A stretch of 64,000 bases of DNA from Ypsolopha sequella (taxonomy: Eukaryota > Arthropoda > Insecta > Lepidoptera > Ypsolophidae): assembly GCA_934047225.1 (NCBI GenBank), contig OW203988.1, positions 4,498,229 through 4,562,228 on the forward strand. Direction: 5' to 3'. Made by a program: the position numbers and the translations under genes. The notes under the pieces were generated by a model. The model did no database searches. It was not told the origin of the DNA and worked only from the letters and a program-made list of their open reading frames with translations. Of this stretch, positions 47,210-59,300 are shown piece by piece; within the stretch, counting starts at the first letter, position 1, and each line of letters opens with the position of its first letter.

Positions 47210-47308
47210 CTAATAGCGGTGTCTGTTCGGGTAAATGTTAGGGTTCTGTACATTCGGGTTGGACTGTTGGACCGGGTATCCCTGGGTTATACTTCCTGGT
47301 TTCGATGC
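47210..47308 (-). CDS. Gps2: Gps2 exon 9, C-terminal end
   Basis: Acceptor TATTTTCAG. Encodes 32 residues (ASKPGSITQGYPVQQ ... NPNIYPNRHRY) and TAG. The end resembles the QNPRFYH end of vertebrate GPS2. Confidence 0.88.
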   Translation of the reverse strand, partial: ASKPGSITQGYPVQQSNPNVQNPNIYPNRHRY

Positions 47309-50300
47309 CTGAAAATAAAATAACAATTATGTTTAAATAAAGGCTAAAGTTTACAACCAGTGCGTCCTTCCAGTGATGACGTACGGCGCTGAGACGTGAT
47401 CTCTTACTAAAGGCTTGATCCGCCGATTTAAGGTCGCTCAATGAGCTATGGAGCGGGCTATGCTTGGGATATCTCTGATGGATAAAATCCGAAACGAAGA
47501 TATCCGTCAGAAATCAAAGGTGACTGACATAGCCTGCCGAATCAGTAAGTTGAAGTGGCAGTGGACTGGCCATATTTGTCGCCGACGTGATAACCGTTGG
47601 AGCCGTAAGGCATTGGAATGGAGACCACGTACAGCAAAGCGCAGCGCAGGCCGCCCTCGTGCCCGCTGGACTGACGATCTGAAGGACGCTGCGGGTGGCG
47701 GCTGGATGAGGATGACTGAGGACCGCCAAGAGTGGCGTAATATTGGGGAGGCCTATGTCCAGCAGTGGACGAATACGAGCTGATGGATAGATGGATGGAT
47801 ATGTTTGAATTGTAATATTATTGACCCAGTAACATTTTATTTCACATATTTTGTAGCATTATCCCTATCCAAATCGCATGTCATAATGAACACGTCTCCT
47901 GTAGTGAAATATCAGTATATTTTTATAGTAAATGAATAATTAGTTATAGCAAAGCACAAAACTTTTTGTATTTTAAATTCCTATTTTTACCGAAGTTAGC
48001 TATAGTGATATTTATAATTCATAATAATTTATTTGTCAAACATAGGTACAACAATTGGATATAAGTTTAAAATGGCCTCTCTATGTTTCGCCTTAAAGGC
48101 ACACAAATATTTTAAAGTAAGTACTTATAGCTAGATTACAGTCATAATAATATAATATTAAATTTCAAAAAATATTTACAATTACTAAATAATTGATAAC
48201 ATTGCTAGATATCATAAATAATCAGACGCACTAAACTGTAATAGTAGTTTATGCTACAAGGGCACAAAGGAATAAATTACGAGGACGATTTAAAACACGA
48301 GCGTAGCGAGTGTTTCAAACGTAACCGAGTAATTTATAGCTCTTACGCCCGTGTATCATAATACGTTTTTCAATGCATAGTGTGAGCAAATAAAACAAAA
48401 ATAATCTTGTGAACTTTAAATTAAAATTGGCTCAAAAAGACCGTATCCAGAGCCGTTAAACAGTGGGAAAAAAAGTGTAACATTTATGGTACACAGGAAA
48501 GGCTGCAGGTTAGCCAACCATTGTACATACATTAAAAGAAAAAAATTAAGCCCTAGGGCAAAATAATCGACTTTCTGTTCGGTTTTGATGCATAAAAAGT
48601 GAGCCTTTACGAGCACTTGCATTGAAAAAAATATTTAACTACTGGGGCAGCTTGTCATCGTTTAGGAAGTCACTGTTAGTATGAAATCGTGTCAGATGAC
48701 GTCACGAGACATGCCGTTAAGGTCACTTTGATTGCAAATAGCTTCGTCACTTTTTGAGATATCAAAAAGTTTATTTTACTACTGTTTTAGCCTTTTAAAC
48801 GCAGTTGATTTTCATCAAATTCTTTATGTATGAGACGGGCTCATTGTGATTCATCATCAACTTAATTAGCTCTTGTCGGTGTACCATCTTCCATCGTTCT
48901 CTGTCCAGAGCAAAATCCTTTAGTTCTTTGTAACTTGTGACTTCTGCCTTTGATATGATTATTTTCACTTCTCATGTTCTAAAAAGTACTTACTGGTTTA
49001 TTCTTGTTACAATCGGACTAAAGACAAGACAAGACAAATACTCTTTATTGTACACCAAAGTTAATAAAATAAGGTAAAAGAACAAACTTATGAGAGAAGG
49101 TAACAAATGGCGGCCTTATCACTTATAGCGATTTCTTCCAGACAACCTTTGGGTGGAGATTAATCATTGGGAAAAATAACGCGAAGGTGGTGCACAAAAT
49201 AAATAATAATAATCAAATGGATAGCAAATACCTAAAATAAATACACAAGTATAACATTGTACATACAAACACATATAATACAATAAATATATACACTAAT
49301 ATGTAACAAAAATAAATAACAAAAGTAAATAAATATTAGTGGCAGAAGTAGGGATTTAACTAACATTTACAAAGAAAGAAAATGATCCTTAAGTAATATT
49401 TTGAAGAATTCACACATTCAAAACAGGAAATCTTCAGTGCTAAAGATTTCTCCTTTCAAAAGATTTGTGCGACGTTCACCTGCTACTGAACATACTAGCA
49501 TGTTGAACTAATATCTATGAGTTACCTGCAAGGAGGCATGTTGCTGCGAGTGTATAGACAAGTGTCTGCTGACGGGGGGTGGCTGCGGGGTGCTCACTGC
49601 GGGGTGCACGTCGCTCAGCCCAATCAACACCTGCGGCTGGACATACAACAATCATTCGATTATACAAGGTGACTTTTTGATCATCGTCCAAATTCATACT
49701 GGAGGCTTGATAAGTGATCACTATCTTGGATCAGTAACAATTTTTGTGAAATTCGTAAAATGAAATTTCGGCTTCCCATAGAAATTCAGTTCCAGTCCCG
49801 AGTGAATCACTATGGGGAGTCGAAATTTCATTTTACGAATTTCACCAAAATTGTTATTGATCCATGATACTGATCACTTACCAAGCCACCAGTATGAATT
49901 TGGACGATGATCAAAAGGTCACCTTGTATAATGGTGTTGTCTCAGTCACAAAGAACAAAGCAAGGTATTAAAGATCTTTTGTTCAAGAGAAAACAATGAA
50001 GCTATTTGTATGAAGGAATTTGTATTTTATTATGTTTTTATTGCGAAATATATCGCTTTGAATACTCTAATTATTATTAGAGTGCATTACCAACTAGAAA
50101 TCAATCAGAAACAAATTTAGAGTATGCAAAGCGATGGATTTCGCAATAAAAACATACAATCTTATATAATGAGAACTGTGAATTTCTTAATTGTCTGATG
50201 CAACAGGTATTGTAGCGACGCCAGCGCCTTCTGTTCAGAATGAGTAAGGCGTGAAATCACATAATAAACAATATCAGTAGGTTCGCAGAATCACTTGAAA

Positions 50301-53300
50301 CTTCGTAAGAATGGCGCCTAAGTGTTACGAAATACAACTGTTTTTGTTTCATTCAAAAATTCGAAATAGTTTCAAAGTTATAGACATTGGAAGTTGAACA
50401 AAAATTCAAATGTCCGTGAAAGCGCGCGGTTCGCGTGTGACGTAGTTGTACAGGTCCCGCCCACTTGCACCGCGTGGTGCCTCGCGCGCTCGCCGGTTCG
50501 CCACGAACACAAGTACTGATACCTATTATTTATGTAACCGCGAGTAAGGAGTTCGTATCCCGACCGATTATTATTCTTTAGTGGAAGAAGGATGTCGAAA
50601 AGGACAATCAAATAACTTGCCTAGAGTGGGCGGTTTGATGGTGGCTCAATATTTTTCGAAAAATGCTGATTTCGTTGCCGCTGAAATGCGAGGAGTAAAA
50701 ATGAAAAAGTAAGTAAGAATCCAATATGTATATCACATGATATTTATTAATTTTTTCCCATTTCACGCGTCACAATAATACTGTTAGAGCATATAGATAC
50801 GTAAGTAAGTTTGTAGGTATGTTCGAAACATAGTTAAGCACTGTACTATGGTACCTACCAAACTCTTTTCTCTAACAAAATATAACCTAGTAACGATATG
50901 TATTAACACAAGATTTGACACCTATATTTTTGTTCTTGTAAATTTTATTTTGATCTTAGTATATAAAACAATTAGAACTTTGTCAGGGGTTCTAAAAATT
51001 TCATAGAATAGTATAAAATTTTTAATCAAGTATTTAAGAAAACTATTTATTTATTTTTTAGATCAGTGAGCGATTATGCATGGAGATGTTATGGAGATGA
51101 CGCAATCGGCTATGTACAAGTAAAAAGACAAGGAGACATTTGCATCGTAAAGTGTAGAATCACACCGGAGCATCGAGTACGCACAAAACCTTACCACTGT
51201 TCTCTGGAGTGCAATGAAAAAGAGGACGAGGTTTTGTGCGTTACTTGTGATGATTGTGCCGCCAGTAAAAGTGGATGCAAACACACTATAGCTTTATTAA
51301 TGTGGCTTCATCGTCGCACTGAGGAGCCGTCACCGACAGATGTCAAATGCTATTGCAAGAAATCGAAGCCTGCGGGTGTTGGTACTACGGAAAAATTTAT
51401 AAAAGCCAAAGACTTTGGATCACAGCTTCCAAATGTTGGAGACGACAATAATGGGTTTTTTGAAAAACTAGTTCCAAAGCTTTTTGAACTAAATGTACAG
51501 TGCTCACTCGCTCTATATGTCACTGAAAAGCCGGAAGTACAGAAAATTTCTATGCATTACCTAATATGCGCATTCAAACTAAGTTCTGCTGTACGGGGCG
51601 TTGAAAATTTTATAAAATTTTGCTAAAACGAAATGACTCATTCAAGATGTCTTCTTGTAAAAGATGCCACTAAGGCTCAAGCTGAGTCTAATATGTGGTT
51701 CGAAATGCGTTACGGGCGCATTACGGCATCAAAAATGCTCGAAGCATCACAGTGCAAAACAAAGGTCGGCTCCCTAGCAGAAACTGTATTTGGGGCCTTA
51801 AAATTTAGTGCAAAACAAAGGTCGGCTCCCTAGCAGAAACTGTATTTGGGGCCTTAAAATTTAAAGAAACTGCAGCTATCTAGCGAGGGAAAATACTAGA
51901 GAGTGATGTTAGTAAAGTAGTTACTGAAATAAAAAAAATAAAAATTGAACAGTCTGGTCTTTATTTGAATAAAGACTGGCCAATGCTTGGTGCGTCACCC
52001 TACGGTCTTACAAATGACTATGTTATTGAAATAAAGTGTCCTTACAAGGAGAACACAATGAGAACGTACTATGAGAACGGTCAACTAGGAAAAAAATATT
52101 ATGCTCAACTACAGGCACAAATGCACATGTCAGCAAGACAAAAAAGTCTGTTTTGTGTTGCTCACGTAGACTTTGAGTCCTCAAAAAAAGTTGATATACA
52201 AGGTGAATTTGTGAACATCGTCCAAATTCATGCTCAAGCCTTGGTAAGTGATCAGCATCATGAACCAATAACAATTTTTGTATATTTCATAAAATTTAAT
52301 TTCGACTTCCCATAGTGATTCACTCAGAACTGGGAGTGAATTACTATGGGAAGTCGAAATTTCATTATACAAATTTCACAGAAATTGTTATCGATTCATG
52401 ATGCTGATCACTTACCAAGGCTCCAGTATGAATTTGGACGATGATCAAAAAGTCACCTTGTATATGAAGTGCAGTACGATAAATACTTCTGTAAAATCTT
52501 TTTGAAAAATGCAAATAATTTTGGAAAAACAATGTTTATGATAAATTAGTAGAATAGTTTTTGAGTCATAAAATGCAACTAATGTGTGTTGTTAATGTTT
52601 ATGGTGTAAATAAAAATAAATGTTTTGGTACTGTTATAAGGTTTTAAGGCAACAGGGCAACAGCTGACTGAGCGAGTCGGCGGCCGACGGGCCGGCGGCC
52701 TCGGCGCGGCGCGAGGCGATTCATGTTTTGTGACGTCACACATGCGAGCGCGGTCGAGCGTTTCTAGCCTATTTTTAAAAATTAATATCTTGAAAACTAC
52801 TTATCGTATCTAAGTAATTCTTTCGATGACTTTTATCTTATTTTATAGACTATATGATAAAATAAAAAACAAAACAAACCATTTTTCTTCATTGTGTGCG
52901 TGTGCGTTCAGTATGTGCATTACAAGCTGGTATACAAGCTGGTAGTTACAAAAATTCGGTATACAGATATGGAGGAAAAATTCGTCGTTCCAGATACGAA
53001 CCTCGGTAGCGCGCCTGTCATGTAAGCAGGAGGTCGCAGGTTCAAATCAGCAGGTTTGAATGAATGAATGAATTTATTCACAACAACAAAGGTACATTGA
53101 AAAAGCTTATTATTTACGATAAATAACAATTAGCAAAACCCTTAACAATAGAGTTTCACATAATTAGATTTATAGTCAAGTCAAGACTACTCGCCGTACT
53201 AGTTTATAAAAATAAACTGTTTGACGGACAGGTATCTGGTTTGACATACTAAATATTACATTTTTAGGGTGGCTTATTCAAATTACACACTTTCTAAACA

Positions 53301-56300
53301 TAATTGTGTATATTATAATTATATAATAATTGTTTATATGTCAATGGTGTAGCTTAAAATTATCAAAACCTGTGAACATAATCCCCCAACCAACCTGTCC
53401 ATCCTTCTTCGCGTCCTGATGCTCCCTATTCTTCAACATATCGAGATAGAGATGCGGCGGCTGCGGCGCCGGCGCATACAGCAGGCTAGCGTGGTGCGGC
53501 GTGTGAGGCGTGTGCGGCGTGTGCGCGTGGTGCGCGTACAGCAGCGGCGGCGGACGCTCGCCCACGACCACACCTGACGTCGGCATCGCGTAGTACGCGG
53601 CGGACGTTGACACCGACGACCCGACCGAGTACTGAGACGGCTCTGGAAATTAATATAATACTTGAAAGTCTGAAGGGTTGTCGGGTGTTTAGTATGGCTG
53701 ATGCCGGGCTCGACTGTGGATGTACTACCATCTTACTTGGAGACCCCCTAGAAGTAATTCGGGGGAGAGTAAGAGGACAGCTCACAGGCAAAAAACTAGG
53801 AGGCCCACCATGCCTGGGACCGATAGATGGCGGTATATCCATCCCTAATAGCCGGGCTTTATATGGAACAGACTGGTGACGGGCAGCGGCGTCACTGGTG
53901 CGAGGGTTCCGGCACCGCGCTCACCAACCCGCCTGCCCAGCGTGTGTGAGTATGCGCGATTCTTCCAGGATGACCGCCGGGAGTGGCAAAGTCCTGGAAA
54001 CGCTTATGTCCAGCAGTGGACGAACTAGGCTGACGGATGGATAGTATGGACTGTGAAAACCCTACCTTGAGATGAAAATAGATGAAAACTTTTCATGGAT
54101 AACAGATAACACATATGTAGATTAAATTTGTAGTAATTTAAAAAAAAACTAGCCTTACTTACTTACTAAACTTCGTAGGATAGAACACCTGGTAGATAAA
54201 AGTAAGTTTGCATCGGTAACACTTACTGTTCCACAGCACGGCGCGTGTCAACTGGCGGCGGTTGTCCTCTAGCTCTGTAAAAGATTGCATGTTTTGAAAT
54301 TCTTGTAACGGGTATAGATTTACCTACGAACGAACGGTCAGTCACGCGCTTTCTCTCACAGAGTAAATAAAAGAACAAGAGACATAAGCAGAGGCTTCGC
54401 TTTACATGAAATGGACTTTAAACTAATCCTCGCGAAGGTGTCGCACGCGTCTTTAGTATAATTTAAAATGTCGCTTCCGCACCTCGTCCGTGCCCCGTCT
54501 TCGCTTCGTCCTCGCCTTACGTCTTATCTGTCTGTCTTGCGTCTTAAAAAGAATGAAACGTCGAGTTTTTCTCGCAAAAATCAAAGTGAATCTTAGGTAT
54601 GTCGTAGGTAGGTATGTCTTAGGTATGTAGTCTATAGGTATGTCGTTATTATGGAAATTAACTCCAATTTTTGTAATATAATAATACACATATGTAAAAA
54701 CAACATTTACTATGGAGCCAACCCTGAATACGCGAAAAAAAGTCAACTTTTCGATACATTTTGGTCAAGCAAGTATGTACCTTTTTTATGGAACAGCAGA
54801 TTTTTTATCAGATTATTCGACTATTATATAGCATAAAAGATATCATAAGATCGATAAGATCTCGTTCCACCAGTAGGAACAAATTAAAAACAAAATTGGC
54901 GACGGTGGCGCCATCTAGTAAATAAATTTCACATCAGAGATACTCTCCACCTCTCCTCGTATCAATAAACAGAAATCCGGTCGGTATGTACACTCACTGT
55001 GTTCTTGTAGCACGGACTGGTCCCGCGGCTGGTGTATCCGGTGCGCGTACATCGCGTACGTCGGCGACGGGCTGCGCTGACGCTTCACGCCCGCCACGCC
55101 GCCGCTGCGCGCCATCTGTTGGTGCTGCGGAAGGTTTGGGTTGTTATTGGCAAGTTTGGTTGACAGTGGACTCCTGCGGGGCCATTTATATTTGAATCAT
55201 ACTATCGAATTCCGATTGTTTAAGGATTCATTCACACTTGAAGTGACGCCACAGTTCGTAAATAGTTCAATACCCAACGAAGGTAATTTTGAAAGTTTAG
55301 TTTTTATCTGTGTTTTTGGTGGTTGCCAACGTTGGCAACCGATTCAAAGATAAGATATTCAATGAAAGATAGGCCTGCAGTTCCTGTATGTTCGAGCCCC
55401 TTCAATATTGTTTGGGATATTTATGTTACTTAAATATAGTCACACTTAATTTTGGATATTTTTGTACACTGGCAACTTCGCTCTCTTCTCTCTTGTCATC
55501 AATGTCGGCTAGTAAAGCTTTTGTAATAACAAAATTAAATAAATTCTTTATCCAAGATAAATTGTTTTAAATACAAAAATATACAAATATCACATTTTAT
55601 CTGTCAAATCACTTTCAGGAACATCATGTATATTCAGTCATTAATATGTATTTAAAAATAGTCAATTTATCTTTTAAATATTACATCGGAAGGCAAATGC
55701 TTGATACGCTTTTTATACACAACTAGCGACCCGCCCCGGCTTTGCACAGGCATGTATTATACATATAAACCTTCCTCTTGAATCATTCTATCTATTAAAA
55801 AAAAAACATCAAAATCCGTTGCGTAGTTTTAAAGATCTAAGCATACATAGGGACAGACAGACAGCGGGAAGCGACTTTGTTTTATACTATGTAGTGATGG
55901 GCTTATAGCACATAATATTTGTAACAATAATTTGAGGATCATTCAGTCATATACATTAATATGTATTTGAAAATAGTAAATTTATCTTCTAAACAATACT
56001 TTGGAAGGCTCATGCGCTTTTTTGTACACAATGGACTTATAGCACATAATCTTTGTAACAATAATTTGAGAATCATTCAGTCGTATATATTCAGTCAGTT
56101 TTTATTGCGAAATCCATCACTTTGAAAACTGTAATTATTATTAGAGTACATTACCAGGAGGTCATGTTGTAGGCATCACTCAATTTAGTTGTGTGATGTC
56201 TGCAACAGCGACTTCTGCTGCCTTTCTGTGTTTTTATTTTTGTGTGTTGATAAGGATACTGACATAGTTTTTAAGCATATAGCGTTACTAACTAAGATAT

Positions 56301-59300
56301 GGATTTCGGTCTGAAATAAATATTTTCTTTCTTTCTTTCTTGTATTACAAACTTAATATTTGTTTCTGATTGATTTCAAGTTTGTAATGCACTCTATTAA
56401 TAATTAGAGCATTCATATGTATTTAAAAATAGTCAATTTATCTTTTAAACATTACATCGGAAGGTAAATGCTTGATATGCTTTTTTATACACAATGGACT
56501 TATTAGCACAATATAATATTTGTAACAAAATTTGAGAATCATTCAGTCAATTGTATTTAAAAATAGTCAATTTATCTTGACAAATGCTTGGTACGCTCTT
56601 TTATACAAATGGACTTACGCTTGTCCACTACCGCGCCCGATGGAAAGCACGATGTGACCCAGGATGAAGGGCGCTCGCCAAGAAAGTGGTAGAGTGAAAA
56701 CAAAGGAGCCGTTAAATCAGTCTTTCCAGGGACTTCTGCAAAACCTACTCGGAAGGCTAGTTTCATGCATCCCAAACGCTTGTAATACTGAGAACTCGAA
56801 GTGAATAATACCTTAGTCAAGAGATGAGAGCTGGACGGCGGCGGCCTGCCCTGTATGGGCGGCGGCTCACCCTGCCCAGCGGACGAGGGCATCGAGAACA
56901 TTGGCATCTGAATATTGCAGCCCATCGGGCCCATCTTCATTGGCTGCATTTCACTGAAAAATTTATCATTATTTGGTGGTTTGCTTTTGTCCCATTGATT
57001 ACCATTATTTATACTGGGTGTTAAGATGAATTTGCGAAAGCCGCAAACTGGCGATAGTACTCGTCCACATGAACAACTTTTTAGTATGGAACGAACGCTC
57101 AAATTGAGAGAAAAAAAAATCATAGAAAAGTTACACACCTACATGACTAAAATGTATGAAACATTTTTTTATTCCATAAATGTTGTACGTTTGCATGAGT
57201 ACTCTTGCCAGTTTGCAGCTTCCACAACATATTTTGACATCCTGTATATACATCGGGACGACATAAATCCCCGAGGAGTTGTCAGAGGTGTATGGACTGT
57301 GAAATACAAGTCACAATCCACACTCGGATCACCGACGATTAAAAGGTCCTACCGTGGTGGTTGGTGGGCCCATATGGACCTACAACGCTATCCGACAAAT
57401 ATGCGACAAATATCCGATAATAATAACGCACGCAGACAAATATGACAAAAATGCATTTATCATATGTACGAGTATATTATGGTACAATTTTCTTGGGCTT
57501 CTCTTTTGTGTGGTGGTGGTTCCCTTTTCTCTTTCTTATTTTTATACGTTCTCTTAGCTAGGCGACGCTGGCGGAAGATTTAGTTATGGGCTCAAAAATT
57601 GAAATTGCGTTCTTGCTACACTAATAAATCTTATGTTATGTTACGATATATAATAAAATAAGTCATTAACTATGAAATTGCCGAAATTTTCTTACAGATT
57701 CATGAGTTTATAATTCCTGTAATTGAATTTATTGTTTGAAAGTTGCTTTCCAGGTTTTACATCCACATATTAACACCGGTTTAGCAGCCGGATTGTAAAA
57801 AACCCGCCTTTTTCTAATTAATCAAAACTGAACACTTATATACATAATTTACTCAATGTCATCGCAAAGTTTCCATTGGTTTCTGTAAATGAGATTTTTT
57901 TTAAATTCTAATTTACAGAAACCAATGTAAACTTTGCTATGGCAGCATACACAATACATTGGTAACAAGGTTTTGTTAAGGAACTATTGAGTATTTTACA
58001 CACAAGTTCCCTTTATAATGTAGACGAGAATGCCGGATAAACGAACAAAATGTCTAAGCATGTGTACTAACTTGGACTCCTTCTGCTGCTGTCTCTTCCG
58101 CACTTCATCCTCGTTCAGCACTTTCTTCAACTGCATGAATAGCTGCTGCTTCTCTTTCTCTAGTTGTTTGAGCTTTTGCTCCAGCTGCTCAATTTGCTCC
58201 TTAGTCTCCTCTGGAATGCCATATTATAAGGTGACTTTGGTAGATTTGTAAGAGATCAGATCAGTATGGTTCAATTGTCTTTTATGTGAAAATCGAAAAA
58301 TGAATTTTATGTTTACTAAGTGACTCGGGGTTGTTCTTAAGGCTGCGCCGAGCGTAGAACGATTAGACACCTCGCTTGCTCTCTTGTGGCCATTTTTATC
58401 GTGGTCGTTTTTATTGAATTTAACAGAAAAAATCATATTTAATTTACCAGACAGAATTTTAAAAATGTGAAACGGCCCAGTTTATTTTATAACGTTTGTG
58501 ATTGTCTTGAATTGTGTTTGAGACAAAATTCGACAGTTAAGTTATTGAAATTACTAAAACCCCAATATCTTTTATAGATTTTGGGCCTACTTTAGATAGA
58601 TTTGTTTCTTACACCATAAGTAATTTTTAATATTCGCTGCGGCGGAAGTGTAGATACATTCTCTGTGATAATAAATATATATTTTATTTATTTATCATTG
58701 AAATATTATTCAATACATCAATTTAACAGTGACTATCGTTTAAGATTGTTTTGCTCGGCGCCCTCTTTAACAGTTATCGCCATATCATAGGTATTGAATG
58801 TGAAAAAAAAAGTAATCCGGTTAATCTTTATTTCTATATTATAAGAATTGAGTTTGAAAAAAAAGTGTTAGTTTACAAACTAAACATTAATAATAATAAT
58901 AGAATTCTTTATTGCACAAGTTAAATTTTTGTACACACGCGAGCTTAATACTATTTAGTATTTTCTACCAGCTGCTAGTGTACAAAAACATTGAGTGCTA
59001 GTGTATAAAAAAAAATGTAAACTACTTTTTCAATTCTACTCTGGTAAAACTAAAGTTAAATAGTATTCTTAACTATCTACTGTATTTTAAAGGACCAGAA
59101 TTTTATTCTGACATGTCAAACTAGCCTTTTTTAGAACGAGACAAAGAGAGTAAGGAGCTGACACCGCATTAAGGCGATATGCGAAAAAAATACGGGTGTT
59201 TTTTTTTCAGCGTATTTCATGTAATACACGGAAAATTTTAATAAATTCCTGGTACTAGCATTTTGACTATATAATCTAGGGTTTTGAAATTGAAAAACAT

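Larger units (their letters stand above)
50594..52549 (+). pseudogene. YqaJ-nuclease gene with SWIM-like finger, decayed
   Basis: Antisense inside Gps2 intron 7. Exon 1 (to 50708) encodes PRVGGLMVAQYFSKN and AEMRGVK. A GT-AG intron (50709-51061) is in phase with exon 2, which holds YGDDAIGYVQVKR, a Cys/His cluster like a SWIM finger (CVTCDDCAAS...CKH) and a LHRR helix. The YqaJ nuclease part has RYGRITASKM, then GASPYGLTNDYVIEIKCP and YYAQLQAQMHM. Damage: in-frame TAA at 51624-51626, a frameshifting 56-bp duplication, an in-frame TAG near 51881, and a MITE at 52199-52460. The usual Asp of SPDG is Tyr. Such genes occur in insects as transposon-linked copies. The true start was not found. Confidence 0.78.

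Noticed and set aside
54915..55115. ATG at 55115 as the start of a separate gene
   Set aside because: The ATG is an internal Met codon of Gps2 exon 5; good splice sites and phase on both sides place it inside that gene.
56572..57138. 188-aa minus-strand ORF as a gene
   Set aside because: Only 56812-56953 is Gps2 exon 4; the rest is read-through into introns on both sides.
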